Assembly (NCBI RefSeq): GCF_946482535.1
Contig: NZ_CAMLRU010000005.1
Coordinates: 1-31,778 of the forward strand
Length of the DNA stretch: 31,778 bases
Direction: 5' to 3'
Origin: an uncultured Flavobacterium sp.
Lineage (GTDB): Bacteria; Bacteroidota; Bacteroidia; Flavobacteriales; Flavobacteriaceae
Part shown: positions 24,114 through 31,778 of the stretch, piece by piece
Layout of the letters: the number at the start of each line of letters is the position of its first letter
Position numbering within the stretch: the first letter of the stretch is position 1
Made by a program: the position numbers and the translations under genes
The notes under the pieces: model-generated
The model's input: the letters and a program-made list of their open reading frames with translations, nothing else
The model's database searches: none
What the model was told of the DNA's origin: nothing

Positions 24114-24593
24114 ATGACAAAATTTATTATTTGCGCCTTTTTTATAGGATTAAATCTAAAGGCACAAACCAATTTACCCGATGTAATGCTCTCCAATTTA
24201 GAGGGAAAAAAAATAGCCATTGCCAAAGATTATGCGGAGCAAGACAAACTGTATGTTTTATCTTTTTGGGCCACTTGGTGTACCCCTTGTATCAATGAGT
24301 TGGATGAGATTAATGAAGTTCAAAGCGACTGGAAAAAAGAGGTTAATTTTGAAGTTTTGGCGATTTCAATAGACGATTCGAGAACGCAAAAAAGAGTAAA
24401 ACCATTGACCAGCGGAAAAGAATGGGACTTTACCATACTTATGGATTCCAATCAAGACTTAAAAAGAGCATTATCCATAGTCAATGTTCCATATACCATA
24501 GTGGTTAAAAACAATAAGATTGTGCATGTTCAAAACGGATACGTACCCGGAAATGAAGTGGAATTGCTTGAAAAATTAAAATCACTAAAATAG
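24114..24593 (+). CDS. TlpA-like thioredoxin-family protein
   Basis: 159 residues from the ATG at 24114. A short signal peptide (1-18, ending NLKAQ) precedes a thioredoxin fold with FWATWCTPC (Cys56/Cys59), followed by VPYTIVV with the cis-Pro. TlpA/ResA-type proteins reduce periplasmic disulfides, often those of cytochrome apoproteins. The frame is open back to an ATG at 24030, but the 28 extra residues would bury the signal peptide, so the later start is preferred. The next gene starts immediately after this stop (ATG at 24594), so translation is coupled. Confidence 0.9.
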   Translation: MTKFIICAFFIGLNLKAQTNLPDVMLSNLEGKKIAIAKDYAEQDKLYVLSFWATWCTPCINELDEINEVQSDWKKEVNFEVLAISIDDSRTQKRVKPLTSGKEWDFTILMDSNQDLKRALSIVNVPYTIVVKNNKIVHVQNGYVPGNEVELLEKLKSLK

Positions 24594-26270
24594 ATGAAAA
24601 AGGCAGTTTGTTATATTTCCCTTTTGTTGTTTCCTATTCTTTCTTTTTCACAAACTAACGGTATTTTCTCGGGAGGATTTGAATCTAATGCCCAATGGTA
24701 TTTGAACGATAAAGGGCTCAAAGACGAGTTCAATAATCCCACGACTCATCCCGATGAACCGATTAGATCTAACAGTTATTTATTTTTAAATTACAAATAC
24801 AAAAATTGGTCATTCGGAATTCAAGGAGAAAGCTATGAGCAAAACGCGTTGCTAAACATGAATCCAGAATACAATGGAACCAATGTGGCGACCTATTTTA
24901 TTCAGTACAAAACCGAAAAAATTGACATTACTGCGGGTTATTTTTACGAGCAATTCGGCAGCGGATTGCTATTGAGAAGTTGGGAAGACAGAGCGCTTGG
25001 AATAAACAACGCTCTAAGAGGCGGAAGAGTGATTTTTAAGCCAATGAAATTCATTACTTTAAAATCAATTTACGGACAACAAAGAACCGGTTTTGATGTG
25101 GCCGACAGTAAGATTTACGGGCAGGATGTTGAGTTCGATTTGAAAGAGCTTTTCAAATTCGAGACTTCTGATTTGACTTTAGGGTTTAGCTATGTCGGAA
25201 GAGATGAAAAAATAGACATTCCGGATCAAAAATTCAACAATTTAACCAATGCTTTTGCCGGAAGAATAAACTTTACCCACAATTCATTTTATGCCTCAAC
25301 TGAAATGAATTACAAATCGAAAGATGCGGTAGTTCAGGTCAATAATCAGGTCAACAACAGGTTGGTAAAACCGGGTAGCGCTTTGTTATTCAATACCGGT
25401 TATTCCAAAAAAGGATTTGGGATTGATGCTACTTTCAGAAGATTAGAAAACATGAGTTTCTTTTCGGAAAGAGGCGCTAAAGGGAATGATTTCAATGATA
25501 AAATAATGAATTTTATTCCGAGTTTAACCAAGCAACAACATTACAATTTGGCCAATATTTATGTGTATCAAGCACAGCCGGGGGTATTTTTAGCCGATGA
25601 GGATTTGGTTAAAGCCGGTGAAATAGGAGGGCAGATAGATGTTTTTTATGATGTGAAGAAAGGGACAGCATTGGGCGGAAAGAACGGAATGAAAATCGCT
25701 TTTAATTTTTCTAACTGGAATGCGTTAAGCGGAAAGTTTTATATTTTTAATCCACAAGATTATGATACAGATTTCTTGAGTTTCGGTAAAAGATACTACA
25801 CAGATTTCAGTATGGAAATTATCAAAAAATGGAATAATAAATGGCATTCTGCTTTTAGTTATATCAATCAATATTATAACAAAAAGATGGTCGAAGGCAC
25901 CGATGGTGTTATCCATACCAATATTTTAGCTGCAGAAGCTACGTATAAATTTACACCAACAAAATCTTTACGTGTAGTAGGCGAACATATGTGGGCCGAT
26001 TATGATAAAAAAAATTGGGCAGGTACAACCGTTGAGTTTAATATGAACTCTAAGTGGTCATGCTATTTTTCTGATTTGTACAATTATGGAAACGACTTGG
26101 AGTACCAACAAAATCATTACTATAATTTTGGCGGAGCTTTCAGAAAAAAATCTACTCGAATTGCTTTGAGTTACGGTAGACAACGCGGAGGATTAGTTTG
26201 TGTAGGCGGAGTTTGCCGAAATGTTCCGGAAAGTTCAGGAGTATCATTATCCCTAAATACCTCTTTCTAA
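24594..26270 (+). CDS. Outer-membrane barrel-like protein, probably DUF6029
   Basis: 558 residues. Signal peptide at 1-19 (ending SFS), then alternating aromatic beta strands across the whole length (FSGGFESNAQWYLND, NYKYKNWSFGIQGESYEQ) and a C-terminal Phe (SLSLNTSF), as in outer-membrane beta-barrels. I believe it is the flavobacterial DUF6029 family; the number is from memory. Near the end is CVGGVC followed by RNVPES, a Cys pair in an otherwise nearly Cys-free protein. It is coupled to the TlpA-like gene in front and followed 4 bases later by a di-haem lipoprotein, so these three form an operon. Confidence 0.8.
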   Translation: MKKAVCYISLLLFPILSFSQTNGIFSGGFESNAQWYLNDKGLKDEFNNPTTHPDEPIRSNSYLFLNYKYKNWSFGIQGESYEQNALLNMNPEYNGTNVATYFIQYKTEKIDITAGYFYEQFGSGLLLRSWEDRALGINNALRGGRVIFKPMKFITLKSIYGQQRTGFDVADSKIYGQDVEFDLKELFKFETSDLTLGFSYVGRDEKIDIPDQKFNNLTNAFAGRINFTHNSFYASTEMNYKSKDAVVQVNNQVNNRLVKPGSALLFNTGYSKKGFGIDATFRRLENMSFFSERGAKGNDFNDKIMNFIPSLTKQQHYNLANIYVYQAQPGVFLADEDLVKAGEIGGQIDVFYDVKKGTALGGKNGMKIAFNFSNWNALSGKFYIFNPQDYDTDFLSFGKRYYTDFSMEIIKKWNNKWHSAFSYINQYYNKKMVEGTDGVIHTNILAAEATYKFTPTKSLRVVGEHMWADYDKKNWAGTTVEFNMNSKWSCYFSDLYNYGNDLEYQQNHYYNFGGAFRKKSTRIALSYGRQRGGLVCVGGVCRNVPESSGVSLSLNTSF

Positions 26271-26274
26271 AAAA

Positions 26275-27348
26275 ATGGAAAAACTAAAAAACATAAAAGG
26301 ATTATTACTGTTAGGATTTTTATGTTTTTTTATTTCCTGTAATGATGATGAGTACACGCCGGTTTCTCCGGTGACACTTGACTTGGCTGAGGTTCCTTAT
26401 CCAAAACTGTCGGATTATCACTTTTTTGAAGGAGATTTAAAAAATCAAAGTCCTTCCTATGGTGTTTTGCCTTATAAACCGATCAGCGAACTTTTTACGG
26501 ATTATGCACAAAAGAAGCGTTTTATTTGGTTGCCAAACGGACTAAAAGCTACTTATGACGGCGATGGTAACGTACTAAATCTTCCGGTGGGATCAGTGCT
26601 TATTAAAAATTTCTATTACAATAATGTACAGCCCAATAACACTACAAGAATAATTGAAACCCGACTGATGATTCGTCAGAATGAAGGTTGGATTTTTGCT
26701 GAATATGTCTGGAATGACGAGCAAACAGAAGCGTTCTTAACCCTAGCCGGTTCTCAGACGCCCGTTTCTTGGCGCGACGAAAATGATGTAATCAGAACTA
26801 TCAATTACAGAATTCCATCAGCGGCGGTTGATTGTAACCGATGCCATGGTTTATTGACCGGCGAAGTAACGCCTATCGGGATAAAACCTCAAAATCTGAA
26901 CAGTAACTTTAATTATTCGAATGGGACTAAAAATCAATTGAAAAAGTTAATCCAAATGGGTTACTTAGAAGATAATTTACCCAACAATATTGTTACCGTT
27001 GTAGATTATAAAGAGGCTTCTAATCCTTTAGAATTAAGAGTTCGATCTTATTTTGATGCCAATTGCGCACACTGTCATAAAGATAATGGCGAAGCAGATC
27101 ATTTTTCCTTGAGGTTTGATTTTCCTTTAACGACAGATATAGAAAATATGGGTGTTAGCATGCCTGCCGAACATTCATTAGCCGGCTATATCGGAAAAAT
27201 CGTTTATCCGAATAATGTGGGTCAGTCCATCTTGCATTATCGTGTCAATACAGAAACGGATAATTTTTATATGATGCCACCCTTGGGAAGAACCATCAAG
27301 CATACAGAAGGCGTCCAACTCATAGAAGATTGGATAAATTCGTTATAA
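26275..27348 (+). CDS. Lipoprotein with two CxxCH haem motifs (SO_2930/TIGR03806-like)
   Basis: 357 residues. Lipobox FFISC (Cys22), then a domain with LFTDYAQKKRFIWLPNG and LPVGSVLIKNFYY, which recalls TIGR03806 (SO_2930/HNE_0200-like) proteins. Two c-type haem motifs are present: CNRCH (187-191) and CAHCH (264-268); YMMPP (332-336) offers a Met axial ligand. It would be a lipid-anchored di-haem cytochrome in the outer membrane or periplasm. No partner dehydrogenase is in the window. It is the last gene of the TlpA-barrel-cytochrome operon and is closed by a strong terminator. Confidence 0.82.
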   Translation: MEKLKNIKGLLLLGFLCFFISCNDDEYTPVSPVTLDLAEVPYPKLSDYHFFEGDLKNQSPSYGVLPYKPISELFTDYAQKKRFIWLPNGLKATYDGDGNVLNLPVGSVLIKNFYYNNVQPNNTTRIIETRLMIRQNEGWIFAEYVWNDEQTEAFLTLAGSQTPVSWRDENDVIRTINYRIPSAAVDCNRCHGLLTGEVTPIGIKPQNLNSNFNYSNGTKNQLKKLIQMGYLEDNLPNNIVTVVDYKEASNPLELRVRSYFDANCAHCHKDNGEADHFSLRFDFPLTTDIENMGVSMPAEHSLAGYIGKIVYPNNVGQSILHYRVNTETDNFYMMPPLGRTIKHTEGVQLIEDWINSL

Positions 27349-27379
27349 AAAAAGGCTCCAAATATTGGAGCCTTTTTTT
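27347..27379. terminator. Bidirectional intrinsic terminator
   Basis: AGGCTCCA (27353-27360) pairs with TGGAGCCT (27366-27373) around a 5-base loop, with an A-run and T-run outside. It closes the di-haem lipoprotein gene and the convergent T9SS protein gene. Confidence 0.92.
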
Positions 27380-27397
27380 ATATAAAATGATATCAAT

Positions 27398-28126
27398 TTA
27401 ATTCTTTATGATTTTTTGAGTAGCAACCTTACCTTCAGCAGAAGTGAATTTCAAGACATAAACACCTTGGCTTAAATTTGAAACATCCACAGTTTGAATT
27501 CCGTAGGCTAATTTAGTTTGGTTAACCAATTTTCCGGTGATGTCGAATAAAGTCATTTGACTCGGTGTAAGCACATCTAAAGTTAGCTCATTTTCAACTA
27601 AAGTTGATTTCACTATTACTCCCGAAGTTTCCAATTGATGGATGTCATTAGTTGACAAAGAAGGATCGTATCGGTAAGTCATAGTAATAGAGTTACTGAA
27701 TTCAGCTCCAGAGCTGTTGATTTGATAAAATCTGAAAACATAATCTTTTGGAAAAGTTCCGCTTCCCGCACTGGTGTTCAAAAGGTGGTCAAACTCGCCA
27801 TTCATCCCATTAGGAGCCAATACTACCGGAATACTTGGGTAAACTTCTCCGGCTTCAACATAAGAGAGACATTCATTACCAAAACAAAGTTCAAAACCTG
27901 TCCCGTCATTGTTTACCAAGGCTTCACAACTTATTTTTACATTGGTAGTGGTCGTTGCAGATAAGTTCCTTACATAAAAATCCATTTCAGCTGCCGGAAA
28001 TGCAATAGTATTGAAGGCTACTATTTGACCGTCTGTAATAGGAGTACCATTATGTCTGGATAAAGAAATTTGAGCAAAACTCGAAATCCCAATAAAAATG
28101 AAAGCTAAAGGTAAAATTCTTTTCAT
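27398..28126 (-). CDS. Secreted protein with T9SS type A sorting domain
   Basis: 242 residues. Signal peptide at 1-18 (ending SSFAQ), a beta-sandwich-like middle (about 20-150) with a short Cys pair in FELCFGNECLSY, and a type IX sorting domain from about 170 (LFDITGKLV, LSQGVYVLKF, ending KIIKN). The middle resembles secreted adhesin-like domains but I cannot name it. It is 55 bases downstream of the larger 28182-29984 gene on the same strand, separated by a hairpin without a T-run, so the two may be co-transcribed. Confidence 0.85.
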   Translation of the reverse strand: MKRILPLAFIFIGISSFAQISLSRHNGTPITDGQIVAFNTIAFPAAEMDFYVRNLSATTTTNVKISCEALVNNDGTGFELCFGNECLSYVEAGEVYPSIPVVLAPNGMNGEFDHLLNTSAGSGTFPKDYVFRFYQINSSGAEFSNSITMTYRYDPSLSTNDIHQLETSGVIVKSTLVENELTLDVLTPSQMTLFDITGKLVNQTKLAYGIQTVDVSNLSQGVYVLKFTSAEGKVATQKIIKN

Positions 28127-28141
28127 AACTTGTTTTTTTAA

Positions 28142-28173
28142 TCGGCAGGAAACAAGAGTTAGTTTCCTGCCGA
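28142..28173. repeat. Intercistronic hairpin without T-run
   Basis: CGGCAGGAAAC (28143-28153) pairs perfectly with GTTTCCTGCCG (28162-28172) around an 8-base loop, extended by one T-A pair. On the minus strand the next bases are ATTAAAAAAAC, so it is not a classical terminator. It lies between the stop of 28182-29984 and the start of 27398-28126 and may protect or process the mRNA. Confidence 0.75.
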
Positions 28174-28181
28174 ATGAATAT

Positions 28182-29984
28182 TTAGTTTAATACTATTTTT
28201 TGTGTTTTGGTAGCATTTTCTCCGCTGATTTTAGCAAAGTATACACCGTTTTGCATGTTTGATAAATCAATCACAGTTTCACTGTTAGCTTGGGTAACAC
28301 TTAAAATGTGTTTGCCGGTAACATCAGTAATTTCAATGTCAACCGGAATATCAGTTGCTATTCTTACGATACCGTTTGATGGGTTTGGATACAATTTAAT
28401 TTTTGATACTGTATCAAAGTTAGCATTCGATAAAGCATCAGTTGCATATTTTGCTTGCATGATTGCTTTAGTAGCCGGATTTTGAATGAATACAACTACT
28501 TCTAAATCATCTAATTCTTCTATGAAAGTAGTGCTTAAGTCAACTTGTAAATTAGTTGTAGAAGCTACATCATGAACACAAGAAAGTGTAGTTCCGTTTG
28601 CATCAGGCATCATTTTCATCATTACATTGTGGAATTCTACCTCACCATTTGTAGCAGCATTGTTGTAAGTGTTTTTTTCTACCACTGCGGCATACAATTT
28701 ATAGGTACCGGTTACAAATGGCGTAACATCTACCTGAACATTCATGGTGTTTCCTGATAAATTTCTTGTAGTATTGATGGTAAAATAAGAAGGAACACTA
28801 GCGGCTTGTGTCAATTTTGTTGCTAATTGAGCACTAGTATTAAATGCTCCTGTCACTTCATTGTTGGTGCCGTCTTTTGAGTCAATCAATAAAGTTGGTG
28901 CGCCACTGATTCCATAATAACCAACTCTTGTACCTGTTTCTGTTGTGTAATAAGGATCACCTGAGCCCGGCCAGTTAACTTGATAGCTAATGAAGGCAAA
29001 TTCACTTTCATAACCGGCTAAGAAACCATTAAAGCTGTTGGTGTTAAATGAATAACAAGGACCACAAGTTGAACTTGAAAATTTTTCGTAAAGCGGAAAA
29101 CGGGCTGCAGTGCCACTGTAAACCGAAATAGGTCTTGTAATTAAATTATTGGTAGCATCACCGTCATTACCATTGTTATTGACATTGCTGATCCATAATT
29201 TCAAAGAATATAGTCCGGGTGTTGTATTCCAAACATCATTTTGTGTAAAGGTGTAAGTTTGTCCGGCAGCAACACTCAATCCTGAGAAAGTTTGTGTGTA
29301 AATAGCGCCATTATCAACTTGCCAATTAGCATCAAAAGAAGTCACAGTAGAAGAACCAGAGTTTTTAAAAGATCCGGAAACTGTTGTAGCACCAACCGGC
29401 ACGTAAGAGTTTACATTCATCAATCTCAATTCACCGTCAATAGCCGGGATTTGCTCAACTGTAACCTCGTCAATAAAAATATTGTTTCCGTATTGAGAGG
29501 TGCCTAAAAAATGAATGTATCCGGTTCCGGTAATTGTTCCGGGAATATCCATAGAATAAGAATACCATCCGTCTTCAGTTTCTGTTGGAGCCAATGATCT
29601 TGAACGATTCACAGTTCCTAATAATGTTCCGCCCGGACCACCGTTAGTATTGTAGTAAAGTTTTACGTTGTCTGCATCGGTCGCATAAGCATTGTCTCTG
29701 AACATTTTGAATTTTACTCTGTAACTGGCACCCGAAAAAGTGATAGCCGGAGACGTTAATCTGGCCGTAGTTCCGGCAGCTAAGTTATAAGAGTAAAAAC
29801 GAGCCATACCTGCACCGGCATATGGTGAACAAGCAGGAGCACCACCGGTAGTTCTTCTGGCCCAAGCAGTTGTTGCACTTGCTGTCCAACCTAAAGCGGT
29901 GTCAAAGTTTTGTGAAGCTATTATTTGTGCTTCTGAAAGAACAGACATCAAAAGAAATGTCAAAAAGAGTGTAGTTTTTTTCAT
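28182..29984 (-). CDS. Secreted Omp28-like/choice-of-anchor protein with T9SS sorting domain
   Basis: 600 residues. Signal peptide at 1-19. Residues about 22-180 form a jelly-roll like the choice-of-anchor J domains (SQNFDTALGWTA, IFIDEVTVEQ), about 185-290 a CARDB-like beta-sandwich, and about 295-520 an Omp28/thioredoxin-like part beginning PLYEKFSSSTCGPC, with Cys307/Cys310. A T9SS type A sorting domain starts at LYPNP (531-535). It is therefore a cell-surface or secreted protein with a possibly redox-active CxxC. It echoes the Omp28 lipoprotein at 23183-24013, so two such proteins flank the redox operon. No exact -7 box was seen upstream. Confidence 0.87.
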   Translation of the reverse strand: MKKTTLFLTFLLMSVLSEAQIIASQNFDTALGWTASATTAWARRTTGGAPACSPYAGAGMARFYSYNLAAGTTARLTSPAITFSGASYRVKFKMFRDNAYATDADNVKLYYNTNGGPGGTLLGTVNRSRSLAPTETEDGWYSYSMDIPGTITGTGYIHFLGTSQYGNNIFIDEVTVEQIPAIDGELRLMNVNSYVPVGATTVSGSFKNSGSSTVTSFDANWQVDNGAIYTQTFSGLSVAAGQTYTFTQNDVWNTTPGLYSLKLWISNVNNNGNDGDATNNLITRPISVYSGTAARFPLYEKFSSSTCGPCYSFNTNSFNGFLAGYESEFAFISYQVNWPGSGDPYYTTETGTRVGYYGISGAPTLLIDSKDGTNNEVTGAFNTSAQLATKLTQAASVPSYFTINTTRNLSGNTMNVQVDVTPFVTGTYKLYAAVVEKNTYNNAATNGEVEFHNVMMKMMPDANGTTLSCVHDVASTTNLQVDLSTTFIEELDDLEVVVFIQNPATKAIMQAKYATDALSNANFDTVSKIKLYPNPSNGIVRIATDIPVDIEITDVTGKHILSVTQANSETVIDLSNMQNGVYFAKISGENATKTQKIVLN

Positions 29985-30104
29985 AAATGATTGTGGTTGT
30001 TTAGTTTAAAGGCTATTAAAAGCTCTGCAAGTTTACAAAAAAAATTACATTAATAATAATAAATTTATTTTTTAAAAAATTTACACAGATATAGACAAAA
30101 TAAT

Positions 30105-30112
30105 TATATTTG
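30105..30112 (+). promoter_or_regulatory. Candidate -7 box for tRNA-Ala
   Basis: TATATTTG, an exact TAnnTTTG, 15 bases before the first base of the tRNA. A weak TTT lies 22 bases upstream in place of TTG. Confidence 0.55.
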
Positions 30113-30126
30113 CTCCCTACAATTTT

Positions 30127-30200
30127 GGGGATGTAGCTCAGTTGGCTAGAGTGCTTGACTGGCAGTCAAGAGGTCGTGGGTTCGAGCCCCATCTTCTCCA
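30127..30200 (+). tRNA. tRNA-Ala (anticodon GGC)
   Basis: A 74-base cloverleaf: acceptor GGGGATG with CTTCTCC, D-stem GCTC/GAGT, anticodon stem CTTGA/TCAAG around loop CTGGCAG with GGC at 30161-30163, and T-arm GTGGG-TTCGAGC-CCCAT. The G3-U70 pair is the known alanine identity signal. Position 6 and 67 are both T, a mismatch in the acceptor stem. The 3' CCA is not fully encoded (the next bases after the discriminator A are CAA). Confidence 0.97.
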
Positions 30201-30201
30201 C

Positions 30202-30235
30202 AAAAAAGCCTGAATCACTGATTCAGGCTTTTTTT
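30202..30235. terminator. Bidirectional intrinsic terminator after the tRNA
   Basis: GCCTGAAT (30208-30215) pairs with ATTCAGGC (30221-30228), loop CACTG, A-run left and T-run right. It also serves the convergent DUF3109 gene, whose stop codon touches it. Confidence 0.92.
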
Positions 30236-30806
30236 ATTTCTCGTTCTTCAAGTCTTCGGCTACTTTTTCCAACTCGGCATACCAATCTTCTCCGAATTTT
30301 CGGATCAAAGCTTCTTTGACGAATTTATAAACCGGCACTTGCAATTCTTTTCCTAAGGTACAAGCATCGTTGCAAATGTCCCAACGGTCGTAATTTACGG
30401 CTGCAAATTCGCTGAAATCTTTCACTCTAATCGGATATAAATGACACGAAACCGGTTTTTTCCAGTTGATGATACCTTGATTATAGGCTTGTTCAATGCC
30501 GCATAGTGCCGTTTTACCGTCGAAAATGACATAGGCGCAATCTTTATTATCAATTAGAGGCGTTTCTAAATCTTGGTCGGTTCCAACCACCCAAGTGCCT
30601 AATTTTTCTATCGCTTCAATCCCTTCTTTTCTTAGAAAGGGTTTTACTTTCGGATAAATTTCTTCCAAAATTTTGGTTTCTTCTTGGCTCAAAGGTGCAC
30701 CGGCATCACCATCAACACAACAAGCACCGTGACAAGCCGAAAGGTTGCACACAAAATCTTTTTCAAGGATATCTTCAGAAACTATTGTTTTGCCTAATTG
30801 AAACAT
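30234..30806 (-). CDS. DUF3109-family cysteine-rich protein
   Basis: 190 residues from the ATG at 30806. Begins [20 protein letters not shown] and has a dense cluster Cys20, Cys25, Cys29, Cys30 ([11 protein letters not shown]), with further Cys in [25 protein letters not shown] and ICNDACTLG. The Cys pattern resembles UPF0153-type zinc/iron-cluster proteins; the family function is unknown. An in-frame ATG lies at 30857, but the candidate -7 box (30862-30855) overlaps it, so the start at 30806 is right. Single gene, divergent from the MarC-family gene. Confidence 0.9.
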   Translation of the reverse strand: MFQLGKTIVSEDILEKDFVCNLSACHGACCVDGDAGAPLSQEETKILEEIYPKVKPFLRKEGIEAIEKLGTWVVGTDQDLETPLIDNKDCAYVIFDGKTALCGIEQAYNQGIINWKKPVSCHLYPIRVKDFSEFAAVNYDRWDICNDACTLGKELQVPVYKFVKEALIRKFGEDWYAELEKVAEDLKNEK

Positions 30807-30854
30807 GAATGGATTTAGGATTAGGAAATTATGATTTAGGATTTTATTCTTTTG

Positions 30855-30862
30855 CAAAAGTA
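30855..30862 (-). promoter_or_regulatory. Candidate -7 box for the DUF3109 gene
   Basis: Reads TACTTTTG on the minus strand, an exact TAnnTTTG. It overlaps the alternative ATG at 30857 and so argues for translation from 30806. No clear TTG upstream. Confidence 0.55.
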
Positions 30863-30893
30863 ACTATTTTGCATTGAAACTTCGGGATGGGAT

Positions 30894-30926
30894 TTGGGAT
30901 TTCCATTTTGGAATTTGTTACTTTTG
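30894..30926 (+). promoter_or_regulatory. Promoter of the MarC-family gene
   Basis: TTG (30894-30896), 22-base spacer, TACTTTTG (30919-30926); the start codon is 13 bases further on, giving a very short leader. Confidence 0.65.
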
Positions 30927-30939
30927 AAAAAAGTAATTT

Positions 30940-31515
30940 ATGAATTTAGATTTTAGAGAAATAGCGACCACCACCATGGTGCTTTTTGCGGTGATTGATA
31001 TCGTGGGAAGCATTCCTGTGATTATCGATTTGAGAACAAGATTTGGGCACATACAATCTGAGAAAGCGTCTTTGGTTTCTGCCGGAATCATGATTGCTTT
31101 TCTTTTTGTGGGAGAAGAGATTTTGAAATTAATTGGAATTGATGCCAATTCGTTTGCCGTGGCCGGTTCGTTTGTCCTTTTCTTTTTGGCTTTGGAGATG
31201 ATACTCGGCATCAGATTGTACCGTGATGAAGAAGCCAATTCCGCTTCAATTGTCCCAATTGCTTTCCCATTAATCGCCGGAGCCGGAACCATGACGACCT
31301 TACTTTCTTTGCGTGCCGAATTTCAATCCATCAATATCATCATTGCTATTTTGTTGAACATCTTGTTGGTTTATGCCGTACTGAAATCGTCCTCCAAAAT
31401 TGAAAAAATGCTCAGCAAAAACGGCTTGAGCATCATCAGAAAAGTATTCGGCGTAGTTTTGTTGGCTATTGCTGTTAAATTATTTGCCGCGAATGTTAAA
31501 GGACTATTTGCATAA
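30940..31515 (+). CDS. MarC-family integral membrane protein
   Basis: 191 residues with six likely membrane spans. The first half has FAVIDIVGSIPVIIDL and FFLALEMILGIRLY, the second IVPIAFPLIAGAGTMTTLL, the paired inverted-topology pattern of the MarC family (the Pro/Gly-rich P-x-x-x-G-x-G segments face each other). The family was once linked to antibiotic resistance in Escherichia coli, but that has been questioned and its substrate is unknown. Length is normal (190-220). The end of the gene contains the promoter of the next small gene. Confidence 0.9.
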   Translation: MNLDFREIATTTMVLFAVIDIVGSIPVIIDLRTRFGHIQSEKASLVSAGIMIAFLFVGEEILKLIGIDANSFAVAGSFVLFFLALEMILGIRLYRDEEANSASIVPIAFPLIAGAGTMTTLLSLRAEFQSINIIIAILLNILLVYAVLKSSSKIEKMLSKNGLSIIRKVFGVVLLAIAVKLFAANVKGLFA

Positions 31516-31536
31516 TCTTAAAAATTAGTATTTTTG
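31508..31536 (+). promoter_or_regulatory. Promoter of the 65-residue membrane protein gene
   Basis: TTG (31508-31510), 18-base spacer, TATTTTTG (31529-31536), a full match to the flavobacterial consensus. The TTG lies inside the last codons of the MarC-family gene. Confidence 0.75.
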
Positions 31537-31553
31537 CCCCATAAATTTATCCC

Positions 31554-31751
31554 ATGAAGATTTTCACCAGCATACTTATATTTCTTGCCGTAGCCCTGAT
31601 ATTGGTTAATATTTATTTGCTCGACTTCAACAATCCGTTTGAAGGCGACAGTATGGTGGCTTTAATCGGAATAGCCGCTTCTTTTTGTGCGGTCCTAATC
31701 CTTTTGATTTTTAGAATGTCCAAGAAAATTGAAGACAAACTAAAAAACTAG
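31554..31751 (+). CDS. Small two-span membrane protein, unknown function
   Basis: 65 residues: a first membrane span at about 4-23, a short acidic loop (DFNNPFEGDS), a second span at about 34-53, then a charged tail (MSKKIEDKLKN). I do not recognise a family. A perfect promoter lies 17 bases upstream, so it is transcribed on its own although it follows the MarC-family gene closely. The stop is 27 bases before the window end, and no terminator is seen there. Confidence 0.75.
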   Translation: MKIFTSILIFLAVALILVNIYLLDFNNPFEGDSMVALIGIAASFCAVLILLIFRMSKKIEDKLKN

Positions 31752-31778
31752 CGTTTTTCAAATTCTAAATTCGAAGCG

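Overview
The window is ordinary chromosomal DNA from a low-GC member of the Flavobacteriaceae, most likely Flavobacterium. Five things point there. Secreted proteins carry type IX secretion (T9SS) C-terminal sorting domains. MurF and alanine racemase are fused in one chain. Promoters fit the Bacteroidetes pattern TTG-N17-23-TAnnTTTG, with no purine-rich ribosome sites. There is a CarboxypepD-type TonB receptor. Several intergenic elements look like those I remember from flavobacterial genomes. No prophage, classical insertion sequence or CRISPR array is visible.

Layout. 1-4172: the tail of an OmpA-family gene, a small lipoprotein, a Flavo-1-like RNA, and a large secreted zinc metalloprotease. 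4386-7588: an FAD oxidoreductase paired with a peptidoglycan glycosyltransferase (mtgA), a DoxX-like membrane protein and an AIM24-family protein. 7618-11944 (minus): a TonB receptor behind a His/Cys-rich small protein, then asd and mscL. 12019-15095 (minus): tdk and murF-alr. 15294-16931: an acidic protein directly abutting rsmI. 17015-20438: ade and recJ, divergent. 20449-20895: a small GIY-YIG nuclease gene enclosed by 30-bp inverted repeats. 20911-23102 (minus): a crotonase, an unlisted 57-residue membrane protein, queD and an LpxH-like phosphatase. 23183-29984: a cell-envelope redox cluster. 30127-31751: tRNA-Ala, a DUF3109 protein, a MarC-family protein and a small membrane protein.

How the genes fit together. 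Many genes serve the envelope: glycosyltransferase, MurF/Alr and Asd (diaminopimelate precursor) for the wall, LpxH for lipid A, MscL for osmotic release, and TonB receptor, OmpA and lipoproteins for the outer membrane. The 23-30 kb block groups two Omp28/thioredoxin-fold proteins with CxxC motifs, a TlpA-like thioredoxin, an outer-membrane barrel-like protein ending in a Cys-x4-Cys segment, and a lipoprotein with two CxxCH haem motifs. That grouping suggests a surface thiol or electron-transfer function.

The most interesting parts are the inverted-repeat/GIY-YIG unit (20449-20895), which looks like a minimal mobile or REP-type element with its own nuclease; the redox cluster; and three structured non-coding elements (826-870, 10269-10318, 16937-17008). 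All calls come from reading the sequence and recalled family knowledge. No database search was run.
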